Of a stretch of 64,000 bases of DNA, positions 1-10,064 are shown piece after piece. Each line of letters starts with the position of its first letter. Position 1 is the first letter of the stretch. Source of the stretch: Paracoccus cavernae (lineage in GTDB: Bacteria; Pseudomonadota; Alphaproteobacteria; Rhodobacterales; Rhodobacteraceae); NCBI GenBank assembly GCA_030410095.1, contig JAUFRC010000003.1, positions 124,001 to 188,000 on the forward strand, written 5' to 3'. The notes beneath the pieces were generated by a model that searched no databases, was not told the origin of the DNA, and was given only the letters and a program-made list of their open reading frames with translations. A program made the translations under genes and the position numbers.

Positions 1-384
1 TCCTCGAATTTCTTCGACGACGACAGCCCCTATCTGCTCAGGATCCGCGACGAGGTGAGCGATGTGGTCGAGCTGCCCTTCCGCTACATCAACACCGACA
101 GCCCCTATTTCCAATTCTCGAAAATCCTGCCCGGCCGCACCATCACCTCGCCGCCGCAGGTGCTTGATACCTGGAGCTGGGAGCTCGACACCCTTCACGC
201 CGAGGACCGTCTGATGGTTCTGGCCTGCCATCCCGAATTCATCGGCCAGCCCTCGGGCGCGATCCTGCTCGACCGCTTCATCCAGCATGCGCTGACCAAA
301 CCGAGGATCTGGATCGATCGCTGCGACCGCGTGGCCGAGGCGCTGCGCCCCGCGCTTCAGGCCAAGCTGGGCGCCGCGGCATGA
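1..384 (+). CDS. Polysaccharide deacetylase (NodB-fold) family hydrolase, 3' part
   Basis: Only the last 127 residues are visible; the frame is open from base 1 and stops at 382-384. The motif HPEFIGQPSG (about residue 77 of the visible part) fits the C-terminal histidine motif of NodB-fold metal-dependent deacetylases, and best recalls the PuuE or cyclic-imidase branch that acts on small C-N ring compounds rather than on chitin. The stop overlaps the next gene's start (ATGA at 381-384), so the two are translationally coupled. Followed by two SDR oxidoreductases and an amidase, it is probably part of a pathway for a nitrogen-containing small molecule. The substrate is unknown, and the N-terminal metal site lies outside the window. 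Confidence 0.7.
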   Translation, partial: SSNFFDDDSPYLLRIRDEVSDVVELPFRYINTDSPYFQFSKILPGRTITSPPQVLDTWSWELDTLHAEDRLMVLACHPEFIGQPSGAILLDRFIQHALTKPRIWIDRCDRVAEALRPALQAKLGAAA

Positions 385-1134
385 GCGAGGGCTACACGGC
401 AAGCGCGCGCTGGTGACGGGCGGTGCGGCGGGGATCGGGCTTGCGGCGGCGCGGATGCTGGCCGCGCGCGGGGCCCAAGTCGCGATCATCGACCGCGACC
501 AAAGCGCGCTTGATGCCGCCGACGGATTTGCCGCCAGCGCCTGCGCCGATGTGCGCGATACGCTTGCGATCCGTGCGGCCATCGGCGGCGTGATCGGGCG
601 GCTTGGCGGGCTGGATATTCTGGTCAATTGCGCGGGCGTCGATCTGGAAGCGCCGACCGCCGACATGTCGGACGAGGCATGGGAGCGCGTGCTCGACATC
701 AACCTGACCGGCACGATGCGCATCTGCCGCGCGGCCTATCCGGCGCTTGCGGCATCGGGAGGCGCAGGGGCGCGGCGATCGTGAACCTGTCCTCGGGTGC
801 GGGCCTGTCGCCCTTGCCCGAGCGCGCGGCCTATTGCTCGGCCAAGGCGGGGCTGGTGATGTTCTCGAAATCGCTGGCGATGGAATGGGCCAAGGACGGG
901 ATCCGCGTCAATGCGATCTGCCCCGGCGCGGTCGATACCGCGCTTTTCCGCACGAGCTACGAAAGCCACCCCGATCCCGATGCACGGCTCGAACAGATCC
1001 GCGCGCGCTATGCGCTCGGCCGCATCGCGGGCCCCGACGAGCTGGCCGAGGCGATCGTCTGGCTTGCCTCGCCCGCCGCATCCTATGTCACCGGCATTGC
1101 CCTTGCGGTCGATGGCGGGCGGACCTTCCACTAA
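381..1134 (+). CDS. SDR family oxidoreductase (two frame breaks)
   Basis: Classical short-chain dehydrogenase of about 251 residues once two single-base gaps are restored. The start is the ATG at 381 that overlaps the previous stop. The frame breaks near 402 (ACGGC where ACGGGC is expected) and near 762-775. Visible landmarks are the cofactor motif TGGAAGIG close to the N-terminus, NCAG in strand 4, the catalytic tyrosine-lysine pair YCSAK, and the ICPGAVDT loop. These define an NAD(P)-dependent alcohol or carbonyl oxidoreductase in the cytoplasm. It is tightly packed in the same operon as a second SDR and an amidase. The substrate cannot be told from sequence. Confidence 0.8.
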
Positions 1135-1155
1135 AGCGCAGCAAACGAGGTTGCC

Positions 1156-1891
1156 ATGAACAGACTGGACGGCGCGACCGCCATCGTCACCGGCGGCGCG
1201 GGCGGGATCGGCCTTGCCGCCGCGCACAGGCTTTGGGCCGAGGGCGCGAATGTCGTCGCCGTCGATCTGCGCGCAGCCCCGCCCCTGCCGAAGACGAGGG
1301 CCGCTGGCTTTCGATCGCGCTGGACGGGACCGACCCCGATGCACCGGCCGAAGTGCTGGCGGAAACCGAGGCGACTTTCGGGCCCGCCGATATCCTGTTC
1401 AACAATCTCGGCCAAAGCGGGCGCGAACGCGCGGGGCTGTTTTGCGACTCGGACGAGGATGTCTGGCGCTTCGTCACCGAAATCAACCTGATGACGACCA
1501 TGCGTTTCTGCCGTGCCTTCGCACCCGGAATGCGGGACCGCGGCGCGGGACGCATCATCAATATGGCCAGCGACGCGGCGCTTTCGGGCGATCTGCGGCT
1601 GGCCGATTACGCCGCCGCGAAAATGGGGATCATCGGCTTTACCCGCGCGCTCTCGCGCGAGCTGGCCCCTGCCCGCGTCACCGTCAATGTGGTCTGCCCC
1701 GGCGCGATCCGAACCGAGGCCCATGCCCGCATCCCGCAGGAAACGCTGGCGGCTCTGGTCGCGGCGACGCCCTCGGCTTCATCGCCGAACCCGAAGAGGT
1801 CGCGGGCCTTGTCGCCTATCTCGCCAGCCCCGAGGCCCGTTTCATCACCGGCCAGACGATCGCCATCAACGGCGGCCGCAACATGATCTGA
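1156..1891 (+). CDS. SDR family oxidoreductase (two frame breaks)
   Basis: Second short-chain dehydrogenase of the operon, about 245 residues after repair. It starts at ATG 1156, 21 bases after the previous stop. The frame breaks near 1275-1290 and near 1768; each is explained by one missing base. Landmarks are TGGAGGIG, a strand-4 NNLGQSG in place of the usual NNAG, the catalytic serine region NMASDAA, the tyrosine-lysine motif YAAAK, and the C-terminal GGRNMI end typical of FabG-like SDRs. It probably oxidises or reduces a hydroxy or keto intermediate of the same pathway as its neighbours. No specific substrate is inferred. Confidence 0.8.
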
Positions 1892-1904
1892 AGGAGGGCC
1901 GCGC

Positions 1905-3278
1905 ATGGCCGCAATCATCGACATGACCGCCCGCGAGATGGCCCGCGCCTTCGCGACCGCAGCCTCTCGCCCGTCGAGGCAACTCAGGCCGCGCTTGACC
2001 GGATCGCGGCCCGTGCCGATCTGAACGCTTTCGTGACCGTGGTGCCGGAACTGGCGCTTGAGGCCGCCCGCGACGCCGACGCACGCGCCCGCGTCGGCGC
2101 GCTGCGCGGCCCGCTCGACGGGATTCCTATTCCGCGAAGGATCTGATCGACACGGCGGGCGTGCGCACGACCCACGGCTCCAAGGTCTTTGCCGACAATA
2201 TCCCCGCGCAGGATGCGGTCTCGGTGGCGCGACTGCGCGCAAGCGGCGCGGTTTTGCTGGGCAAGACCACGACGCCCGAATTCGGGCACAAGCCCGAGCC
2301 GGTCTCGCCGGTCTCGGGGCGGACCTATCACCCGACCCATCCCGACCGCACGCCGGGTTTTTCCAGTTCGGGCGCGGGCGTCGCGGTTGCCGCGAAAATG
2401 GGGCCGATCGCGCTTGGCAGCGACGGCGGCGGCTCGATCCGGATCCGGCGGCCTGTTGCGGCGTGGTCGGCATGAAGCCCACGCTCGGCATGGTGCCCCA
2501 TCTGCAATTGCCCGATCTCTTCGGCGCGAACTCCTATATCGGCCCGATGGCGCGCGGTATCGCCGATACCGCCCTGATGTTCGAGGCAATCGCCGGTTTC
2601 GACAGCCGCGACCCCTATGGTCAGGCCAGCCTGCCGCCCGAACAGGAGCTTGACGGGCTCAAAGGTCTGCGCATCGGCTGGCTGCCGGTTGCGGGTACCC
2701 CCATCGAGGCCGAGACCCTCGCCGTCACCTCTGCCGCCGTCGGGCGCCTTGCGCGCGAGGGCGCCGAGGTCGAAGAGATCGCGATGGATTTCCACGCGCT
2801 CGAGCCGGTGTTTCTGACGGTTCTGCGCGCGGGTCTTGCCGCGCGTTCGGGGCCGCATATGGACCGCCACGGCGATCTTTTGGACGAGACCCTACGCCAG
2901 CGCATCACCGAAGGGCGCGCGCTTTCCGCGATCGACCTGTCCGAGGCGGCCTTTGCCCGCACCCGCTGCTTCCGCGAGATCCAGGACCAGCTTGCGCGCT
3001 TCGACGTGATTATGTCGCCGGTGCTGACCGCGCCGCCGCTGCGGATCGACCGAGACCCGAACGGCATCGTCGAGATCGCGGGCAAGCCTGCCGGAACCAT
3101 TCGCGGAGCATGGTACCCCTATACCTATCCGATGAACCTGACCGGCCACCCCGCCCTGTCGATGCCCTGCGGCAAAACCCGCGACGGACTACCCGTCGGC
3201 CTCCAGCTTGTGACGGGCTGGTATCAGGACCGCTACCTTCTCAAGATCGGCGCGCTGGTCGAGACCGCGCTGGCCTGA
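1905..3278 (+). CDS. Amidase signature family hydrolase (three frame breaks)
   Basis: Amidase-signature enzyme of about 458 residues after three one-base repairs (near 1953, 2130 and 2445). The start ATG at 1905 has a strong AGGAGG ribosome site. The catalytic triad is visible: lysine in AKDL near residue 78, the cis-serine in the FSSSGAG stretch near 153, and the nucleophilic serine in GSDGGGSIR near 177, followed by the AACCGVVG turn seen across the family. It hydrolyses an amide to an acid and ammonia in the cytoplasm. As the last gene of the deacetylase-SDR-SDR-amidase operon it would release ammonia from the substrate, whose identity is unknown. Confidence 0.85.
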
Positions 3279-3301
3279 GCCCCTGCCCTCCCTACGAGAA
3301 C

Positions 3302-3333
3302 CCCGCGCCCGAATCGTCGCATTCCGGCGCGGG
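3302..3333 (+). terminator. Strong hairpin after the amidase operon
   Basis: CCCGCGCC (3302-3309) pairs with GGCGCGGG (3326-3333), and an inner GAAT/ATTC pair extends the stem. A short TTTT run lies about ten bases downstream. It sits 24 bases after the amidase stop and probably ends that operon before the replication region. The weak T-tract lowers confidence. Confidence 0.5.
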
Positions 3334-3396
3334 ACGGGGTAGTTTTCCCGCAGGGCGCCGCACCGCGATTCTGCACCCTCAAGATGCGGACCTGTC

Positions 3397-3460
3397 GCCT
3401 CCTTGTCGCCAAAATGGTCCAATTCACGCCAATTGGCCGCTTTCCTCGAGACAAGGCGGC
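3397..3460. promoter_or_regulatory. Inverted repeats upstream of repA, possible Rep operator
   Basis: GCCTCCTTGTC (3397-3407) and GACAAGGCGGC (3450-3456 core, to 3460) form an 11-base inverted repeat with one mismatch. Between them is the perfect palindrome GCCAATTGGC (3428-3437). repABC operons are autoregulated by RepA, helped by RepB, at palindromes in this position, so these repeats are the natural operator candidates. Binding is inferred. Confidence 0.35.
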
Positions 3461-3562
3461 TAAAGTGGTGAAAACACTTGCAAGAAATGGGCGGCTGATT
3501 GATAGTCACGAAAAATGGCGCTCAAACGACAAAAAACGTGAACACGCCTTGGGCAGGATAAT

Positions 3563-4745
3563 ATGAGCAGAGACGACGCGAACGGTGATCTTAATACAGT
3601 CATCCGGGAACATTCGGAATGGCTTGCCAACCAGCTGCATGCGCAGCGCGCAAGCCTGTTTCCGCCCGATGCCGCCAAAACCATGCGCAGGTTCACCTCC
3701 GGCGAGGCGGCGACGCTTCTCGATGTGAACGACAGTTACCTGCGCAAACTGCATCTCGACGGCAAGGGCCCCTCGCCCGAAATGTCCAGCGGCAACCGGC
3801 GTCTCTATTCGGCGCAAGATCTGCAGGATTTGCGCGAACTCCTTGAAAAGACTGCACGAAAGCCCGGCGACTACCTGCCCGGACGCCGCGAGGGCGACCA
3901 TCTCCAGATCATCGGCGTGATGAATTTCAAGGGCGGCTCCGGCAAGACCACGACCTCGGCACATCTGGCGCAGCGCCTCGCCCTCAAGGGGTACCGCGTT
4001 CTGGCGATCGACCTTGACCCGCAGGCCTCGATGACGGCTTTGCACGGGTCCAGCCCGAATACGACCTGCAAGACGGCGGCACGCTTTACGACGCGATCCG
4101 CTACGAGGACCCCGCCCCGATCCGCGAGGTCATCCGCAAGACCTATATCCCGAATCTCGACCTGATTCCGGGCAACCTCGAGCTGATGGAATTCGAGCAC
4201 GAGACCCCCGCGCCCTTGCTTTGGGCAAAGCGGGGCTGTTTTTCTTCCGCGTGCGCGATGCTTTGGCGCAGGTCGATGCCGATTACGACGTGGTGGTGAT
4301 CGACTGCCCGCCGCAGCTGGGTTTCCTGACGATGTCGGCGCTTTCGGCCGCGACCGGCGTGCTGGTCACGATCCACCCCGAGATGCTCGACGTCATGTCG
4401 ATGAGCCAGTTCCTGCGCATGACCGCCGATTTGATGGATGTCATCGCCGAAAGCGGTGCCGATATGTCGCATGACTGGATGCGCTATCTGCTGACGCGCT
4501 ACGAACCGACGGATGCGCCGCAAAACCGCATCGTGGCCTTCCTGCGCACGATGTATGGCGACAAGGTTCTCAATGCGCCGATGCTGAAATCCACCGCGAT
4601 TTCCGACGCCGGCCTGACCAAACAGACGCTTTACGAGGTCGAACGCTCGGCGTTCACGCGCTCGACCTACGACCGCGCGATCGAAAGCGTGAATGCGGTC
4701 AATGACGAGATCTCCGACCTCATCCAGAAGACATGGGGTCGATGA
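3563..4745 (+). CDS. repA: Plasmid partitioning ATPase RepA (ParA family; two frame breaks)
   Basis: About 394 residues after restoring one base near 4047 and one C in the run at 4206-4210. The N-terminal half holds a MerR-like helix-turn-helix region (around residues 40-95, GEAATLLDVNDSYLR). It is followed by the deviant Walker A motif KGGSGKTTT near residue 120, the switch DLDPQAS, and the DCPPQLGF stretch of ParA ATPases. RepA segregates the replicon with RepB and parS and represses its own operon. The ATG at 3563 follows an AGGA-type site. The stop overlaps the repB start. The length and domain layout are those of repABC RepA rather than of a chromosomal ParA. Confidence 0.93.
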
Positions 4746-5716
4746 TGACGGATAGCAAAAAACGCCGCATGTCGATGCTCGATACCCTAGCGAATGCGGG
4801 GACGCCGGCCGCGACGCCGTCGATGATGATGACGAACCGGGCCCTGCGCTCGGCGCGTGACGCCGTCGACAGCCACCGCATCTGGGAGCTCGACCCCGAG
4901 CAGATCGCCGACGACCGCAAGGCCGACCGCCTCGATCTGACCGATATCGCGGATCTGCGCGCCTCGATCGAATCGGTCGGGCAAACCGTGCCGATTCTGG
5001 TCAGGCGCGACCCGCAGGACCCCGAACGCTACCTGCTGGTCTACGGGCGGCGCAGGCTCGAGGCGGTGCGCTCTTCCGAGCGTGTCGCCAAGGTCCGCGC
5101 CATGATCGCGGCGATGGATGATGCCGATGCAATCAAGGCGCAAGCCTCTGAAAACACTGCAAGACGTGACCTGAGCTTCATCGAGCGCGCCCTGTTCGCT
5201 CATGAGCTTCTGGAAAGCGGTTTCGGCACCCAATCCGAGGTGGCCGAGGTGCTGAACGTCTCGAAATCGGCGATCTCGATGGCGCTTTCGGTGGCCCGTT
5301 CGGTCGGCCGTGACCTCGCCTATGCGATCGGTCCGGCCCACGGGATCGGACGGCCGCGGTGGGAGGCTCTGGTGGCCGAACTGGCGGCTTCGGACGCCCT
5401 GCCCGAGGATCAGATCGACATCGCCCTCGAGGCACGCCGCAGCGCCGATCCCGAAGCAACGGACCCCTCTGTTGCAGCGTTCGATGCGGTAAGCAAAGCT
5501 TTACGCAAAGCGGCGACAGTGCCGAGCGCACGGGTGAAAGCGGTCAAGCTCGGGGTTCTGACGCTTGGCGGCAAGCCCGCCGGGAAGATCAAGCGCACCA
5601 AGGACGGTCTGCGGCTCGATCTGACCATCGAGAACGAGGAATTCGCACGTTGGCTCGAAAAAGAGGCCGCCGATGCGATCGAAGACCTTCACAACCGCTG
5701 GCAACAACGCGGGTGA
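4742..5716 (+). CDS. repB: Plasmid partitioning protein RepB (ParB family)
   Basis: Intact gene of about 324 residues. The start is ATG 4742 or 4745, both overlapping the repA stop (ATGATGA), so translation is coupled. The ParB/Spo0J N-terminal nuclease-like domain shows the YGRRRLEA box near residue 100 and the ENTARRDLSFIERA stretch. A helix-turn-helix follows (SEVAEVLNVSKSAISM, around residues 160-180), which in the family binds parS. RepB loads on parS and bridges it to RepA. The clean frame contrasts with repA and repC on either side. A matching perfect parS lies at 7053-7068. Confidence 0.93.
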   Translation: MMTDSKKRRMSMLDTLANAGTPAATPSMMMTNRALRSARDAVDSHRIWELDPEQIADDRKADRLDLTDIADLRASIESVGQTVPILVRRDPQDPERYLLVYGRRRLEAVRSSERVAKVRAMIAAMDDADAIKAQASENTARRDLSFIERALFAHELLESGFGTQSEVAEVLNVSKSAISMALSVARSVGRDLAYAIGPAHGIGRPRWEALVAELAASDALPEDQIDIALEARRSADPEATDPSVAAFDAVSKALRKAATVPSARVKAVKLGVLTLGGKPAGKIKRTKDGLRLDLTIENEEFARWLEKEAADAIEDLHNRWQQRG

Positions 5717-5764
5717 AGTTTGAGGCAGTTTAGAAACAGGTAAGGAGGCACGAACAAGTCAAAG

Positions 5765-5800
5765 AAAAAGGTCCCGCAAAGCATTCACCTCACGAGACCC
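5765..5800 (-). ncRNA. Terminator hairpin of a probable repABC counter-transcribed RNA
   Basis: Read on the minus strand, GGTCTCG (5799-5793) pairs with CGGGACC (5776-5770) around a 16-base loop and is followed by TTTTT (5769-5765): a complete Rho-independent terminator in the repB-repC gap. repABC replicons encode a short antisense RNA exactly here, which represses repC and sets incompatibility. A minus-strand TACAAT at 5811-5806 could be its -10 box, but that would give an RNA of under 45 bases, and no good -35 is seen. The 5' end is therefore unresolved. The terminator is seen; the RNA is inferred from the family. Confidence 0.6.
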
Positions 5801-5896
5801 CTTCGATTGTAGCAAGTCCAAGGTAATCGTAACCGGCTGAAACTGCAAGTCCTTGTGATTCTGCAGACGGGATATCTTTGTCTTCGTGATATTTGA

Positions 5897-7040
5897 ATGG
5901 GTTACACCCTGTAACGCCGTTTCGGCGGATGATTGATGCTGCGCAATTGCAACATCAGGCGATGGCGGCTGCGCCGCTTCCGGCACAAGCCATCGCGAAA
6001 TGGGACGTATTGCGCGAACTCTCGGTCGCGCGCGCCGATTTCAACCTCACCGACCGCGATTTGGCGGTTCTTCAGGTTCTGTTGAGCTACTATCCGGCCG
6101 TGACGCTGGACCAGCCGCAGAAAATGGTTGTCTTTCCTCGAACCAGTCGATCTGCGAGCGTCTGAACGGCATGCCCTGTTCGACCATGCGGCGGCATCTC
6201 GGCAATCTGGTTGAGGCCGGCGTCATTCTGCGGCGCGACAGCCCGAACGGCAAACGCTACCAGCGCAAGTTTGGCGGCGTGGCCCAGGCCTTCGGTTTCG
6301 ACCTCTCCCCCTGCCCCACCTGTTCCCGCGCATTCTCGCCGCTGCTGATCGCATTCGTGCCGAAGCCGCAGAGATCGCCTCCTTGCGGCTGACCATCAGC
6401 CTGATGCGGCGGGATCTGCGCGGGCTGGTCGAGCTGATGCAGATGGATGGACAGGACGCGCTTCAGGGACTGCTGGAGGACGATCTGGAGCTCACCAAGA
6501 TCTTGCGCCGCAAGCTTGACCTCTCTGCCCTGCAAAGGATCGCCGCCCGCCTCGAAGAAGTTCTGTCGCGTCTTCGCGGCACCCTTGTGGAAGCCGTTCG
6601 AACCCCTGCCGAAACGGTTGAAACGAGCACCACTGACGTCGAAAACGAGCAGCACTATCAGAGTCAAAAAAGAAATTAATGAATCTGAATCTTGCATAGA
6701 AAACCGGGATACGGAACGGTTGGAGCCTCAGGCGGTCCCCTTGTCGATGGTGATAGGTGCTTGCCCAGAGATTTTGAACTATGCGCTTGATCCGGTCAGG
6801 AATTGGACCGACTTCATGCGGCTTGCCGAGCAAGTGCGGCCGATGTTGGGGATTTGCAGCTCTGCTTGGGAACATGCCAAGAGTGCAATGGGTGCGCAGA
6901 ATGCCGCGACGACTTTGGCGGCGATCCTGCAACGACTGAACGATATCCGCTCGCCGGGCAGTTATTTGCGCAGTCTGGCCAAAAAAGCGGTTGCTGGTGA
7001 GTTCTCGACCATGCCGATGATCCGAGCGCTGGCCAATTGA
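5897..7040 (+). CDS. repC: Replication initiator RepC (several frame breaks)
   Basis: Initiator of the repABC replicon, about 381 residues after repair. The N-terminus is ambiguous. ATG 5897 reads MGYT and then needs one extra C near 5906 to continue as PVTPFRR; TTG 5893 is in frame without a repair. Further gaps lie near 6136 and at the C-run near 6308. At 6664-6669 a run of six A carries one base too many, the only clear insertion in the window. The winged-helix region FPSNQSICERLNG...STMRRHL and the C-terminal ILQR...SPGSYLR block are characteristic of RepC. An AT-rich segment inside the gene is the expected origin. The stop is 12 bases before parS. Confidence 0.92.
6640..6720. other. AT-rich segment inside repC, candidate replication origin
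   Basis: This stretch is clearly richer in A and T than its surroundings and carries the A6 run, in a window that is otherwise strongly GC. In studied repABC plasmids the origin lies within the repC coding sequence at an AT-rich region between the two RepC domains, which is where this one falls. Position and composition are observed; origin function is inferred. Confidence 0.45.
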
Positions 7041-7052
7041 CCGACGGGGCGT

Positions 7053-7068
7053 GTTCACAGCTGTGAAC
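7053..7068. repeat. parS centromere site (perfect 16-base palindrome)
   Basis: GTTCACAGCTGTGAAC is a perfect palindrome and matches every fixed position of the repABC parS consensus GTTNNCNGCNGNNAAC. It begins 12 bases after the repC stop, a known location for parS in this plasmid family. RepB should bind here to partition the replicon. No second perfect copy was noticed nearby. Confidence 0.9.
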
Positions 7069-8055
7069 TTTTCCCGAAGCCGCCTGGATTGATTGGCGAT
7101 CTTTGTGACCTCTATTCGAGCTTTTCGGGATAGCCTGTGATCTGGCGAAATCGTGGCTGGTCGATCTACGATCCAAAGCCGGATCAGCGCAATCAGGATT
7201 TGCGTTCGTTTTGACGCGTCGAGACAAAGATGGAAGCCGCTGCGACAGAAGTCTCTGTTGAGTGGACGCGGCAAGGGTTGATGTTGCGGATAATCCTTCG
7301 CATCAATCCCTCCTTCATATATTTCAGTGGCACATGCCCAGGCTGCCAAAGACAATCGATCAGAAGCCCGAAGGGCAACATCCTTCCCGCGCCACGACGA
7401 GGCATTGGTCAATCCTCATGCGGGAGCCAACAGCCGCCAAGGGATCTCCGATCAAAACTTTCTCGCATTCCTGATCCGGCCACGGCCACGGAACCAAGCT
7501 GAACGGTCAACCCGATTGCCGGATCGCGCTAAGGCAATAAGAATAGATGCTAGGGCAGGGCGGTTCTGTTGACGATCCGTGATCAACTAAATCGAAACAG
7601 GCATTCCTTCTTTCGTTGCGGAATGCTATGATGATCGCAGTCCGCTGGTTTCTCCACCAAACGTCACGCGAATGCAGAATGCGCAAAGGACCCAAAAACC
7701 ACATCGACCTTTTTTCATCCGCTCTGCGACAAGACCCGCAAAATATCACCAGACAGGCTCCTTGCGGTTTGGTTCACAGATGAAAATGAGGGAGCTTGCA
7801 AGCCATTGGAATCCTTGTGGGCATATGATACAAAAGTATGAGTATCGCGCCAAAGCACCTGTGCCGATTGATGTGGCTGTCACAAACCCGTGAGAGTCCG
7901 TGATAAGGCAGCAAAATTTACTTATTTCAATCTAACCAACTGAAATAGCACTGAAATCTTGTCAAATCGATATAGGATCTTGCTTTTCCTTGTCGATCGG
8001 AGCCAGAGATGCTGTGTCAAAAGGTCGCAAGACTTTTGGGTGAAGGAGAAAAAGC
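7069..8055. other. Gene-poor stretch downstream of repC
   Basis: Almost 1 kb, lower in GC than the flanks and without a frame that resembles a protein. The short open frames on both strands overlap each other and show no recognisable domain. One imperfect inverted repeat (GGTTGATG near 7275 with CATCAATCC near 7302-7310) is visible. It could be replicon backbone, a decayed gene, or carry regulatory sequence for the amine oxidase gene; I see nothing decisive. Confidence 0.5.
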
Positions 8056-9641
8056 GTGTCAGAGATTTCAAAAGGAATGTCGCGCCGGGACTTGCTGGCG
8101 ATGGTCGGCTTTGCCGCCGGCGCTTCGGCAATGTATTCGGCGATGTCGGGCATGGGCTATGCGGCCCCCTCGACCTATACCGGCCCGATCAAGCTCGAAG
8201 GCGACCCCAAGGGCGCCTCGGTCCTGATCCTCGGTGCAGGCCTCGCAGGCATGACCGCAGCGCTCGAGCTGCGCAATGCCGGCTATAAAGTGCAGGTTCT
8301 GGAATATCGCGAAAAAGCGGGCGGCCGTTGCTGGACGCTGCGCGGCGGCGATGTCTACACCGAACTTGGCGGCTTCAAACAGGAAGTCAAATTCGCGGAA
8401 GGCAACTATCTGAACCCCGGCCCGTGGCGTATTCCGTCGGACCACTATGCGGTTCTCGATTACTGCAAACGTTTCGGCGTCAAGCTCGAGCCGTTCGTCC
8501 AGCAGAACTACAATGCCTATCTGCACAGCACCGAAGCCTTCGGCGGCAAGCCGCAGCGCTTCAAGGAAATCCAGTCGGATTACCGTGGCCAGATTGCAGA
8601 GCTGCTGGCGAAAGCCGTCAACCAGAGCAAGCTCGACGAGCTGGTGAACGACGAGGATGCCGAACTGCTGGTCGAGTCGCTCAAGCGCTACGGCGTTCTG
8701 AACGACGATCTCGCCTATGTGAAATCGGACGCCACCTCGACCTATCGCGGTTGGGAGAAGGATCCGGGCGGCGGGGTCGGCGCAGCGCCGGTCGCATCCG
8801 ACATCATCTCGCTCAAGGATATCCTGCAGGGCCGTCTGTGGAACGATCTCATCACCGGTGAGTCGATCGACCACCAGGCTGCGATCTTCGAGCCGGTCGG
8901 CGGCATGGACATGATCGCCCAGGGCTTCGAAAAAGAAGTCAAGGATCTGATCACCTACAACGCCAAGGTCATCAAGATCGAAGGCGGCGACACCGGCGTG
9001 ACCGCGACCTATGTCGATGCGAACGGCGGCACCGAAGAGAAACCGTCAGCGCGGATTACTGCATCTGCACCATCCCGTTCTCGGTTCTGGGCCAGATCGA
9101 CCACAACTTCGGTCCCGATATGACCGCAGCCATCGACGACGTTTCCTATGCGTCCTCGATCAAGGTCGGCCTCGAGTTCAAGCGCCGCTTCTGGGAGCAG
9201 GACGAGCATATCTACGGCGGTATCTCGTACACCAACACCCCGATCACGCTGATCTCCTATCCGTCGACGAACTTCTTCAGCGATGGCCCGGGCGTTCTGC
9301 TGGCGGCTTATTCCTGGGGTGCGGCCTCGTATCAGTTCAACGCCATTCCGGCGGAAGAGCGGATCGAGAAAGCGCTGGAATACGGTGCGCTCATCCACCC
9401 GCAGTACCGCGAGGAATATTCGAACGGCGTCGCCGTCGCATGGCACCGCGTGCCGTGGACGCTCGGCTGCTACGGCGAATGGCGCGATATGGCGGCGCAT
9501 TACGACAATGCCTGCAAGATGGACCAGCGCACGCTGATGGCCGGCGAGCACATCTCCTATCTGCCGGCATGGCAGGAAGGCGCGATCCTCTCGGCGCTCA
9601 ATGCGATCGAGCGTCTCCACCAGCATGTCATCGGCGCGTAA
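8056..9641 (+). CDS. Tat-exported flavin amine oxidase/dehydrogenase (one frame break)
   Basis: FAD-dependent amine oxidase of about 528 residues, starting at GTG 8056 behind GAAGGAG. The N-terminus carries a twin-arginine signal (SRRDLLAMVGFAAG, residues 9-22), so the folded flavoprotein is exported. The FAD dinucleotide motif LGAGLAG follows near residue 60, with the GGRC motif near 90 and the C-terminal flavin segment GEHISYLPAW. One missing A near 9043 (GAGAAACC for GAGAAAACC) breaks the frame. It is followed directly by a periplasmic cytochrome c and a secreted RidA. That context suggests a dehydrogenase passing electrons to cytochrome c, as described for NicA2 with CycN, rather than an oxygen-using oxidase. 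The amine substrate is unknown. Confidence 0.85.
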
Positions 9642-9664
9642 GCGGTAGAGAAGGAAATATTGTC

Positions 9665-10057
9665 ATGAAACGTCAAATCTCTTTGGCCGTTTTCGCTGCT
9701 GCAATGGCGGTCTCGGGCGCAGCTTTCGCACAGGATTTCGTGCAGAGCGGTGCGGCCGACCACCTGCCGCAGAAAGAAGGCAAAGACATCTACAACGCCA
9801 TCTGCTCGGCATGCCACATGCCGGAAGGGCAGGGCGCGGTTGGTGCGGGCCACTATCCGGCGCTGGCCAACAGCGACTTCGTGGAATCGCCCGATGCGGT
9901 GATGGCATGGGTCGTGAACGGCTATAAAGGCATGCCGCCGCTCGGCGGGGTGCTTGATGATGCGCAGGTTGCCGCGGTTGTGAATTACGTTCGCCACAAT
10001 CTTGGTAATAATTACGAAGGCGAAACGACGGCCGAAGAGGTCGCCGCAATTCGCTAA
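9665..10057 (+). CDS. Periplasmic class I cytochrome c
   Basis: Intact 130-residue protein with a Sec signal peptide (MKRQISLAVF to AFAQ, cleavage after about residue 22). It has a single haem-binding motif CSACH near residue 53 and a probable axial methionine in GMPPLGG near residue 90, so it is a small monohaem c-type cytochrome. It lies 23 bases after the amine oxidase, behind a GAAGGAAA ribosome site. Its likely role is electron acceptor for that enzyme, passing electrons to the respiratory chain. The C-terminal tail (EGETTAEEVAAIR) is short and charged. A strong terminator follows, so this gene and the oxidase form the main transcript. Confidence 0.9.
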   Translation: MKRQISLAVFAAAMAVSGAAFAQDFVQSGAADHLPQKEGKDIYNAICSACHMPEGQGAVGAGHYPALANSDFVESPDAVMAWVVNGYKGMPPLGGVLDDAQVAAVVNYVRHNLGNNYEGETTAEEVAAIR

Positions 10058-10064
10058 CGTCTTG

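Noticed and set aside
3342..3358. GTTTTCCCGCAGGGC as a parS site upstream of repA
   Set aside because: The right arm does not match the consensus and the sequence is not palindromic.
5829..5843. GTAACCGGCTGAAAC as a second parS in the repB-repC gap
   Set aside because: It is one base short of the 16-base consensus and has mismatches in the arms; it would need an assumed missing base, and a perfect parS exists at 7053-7068.
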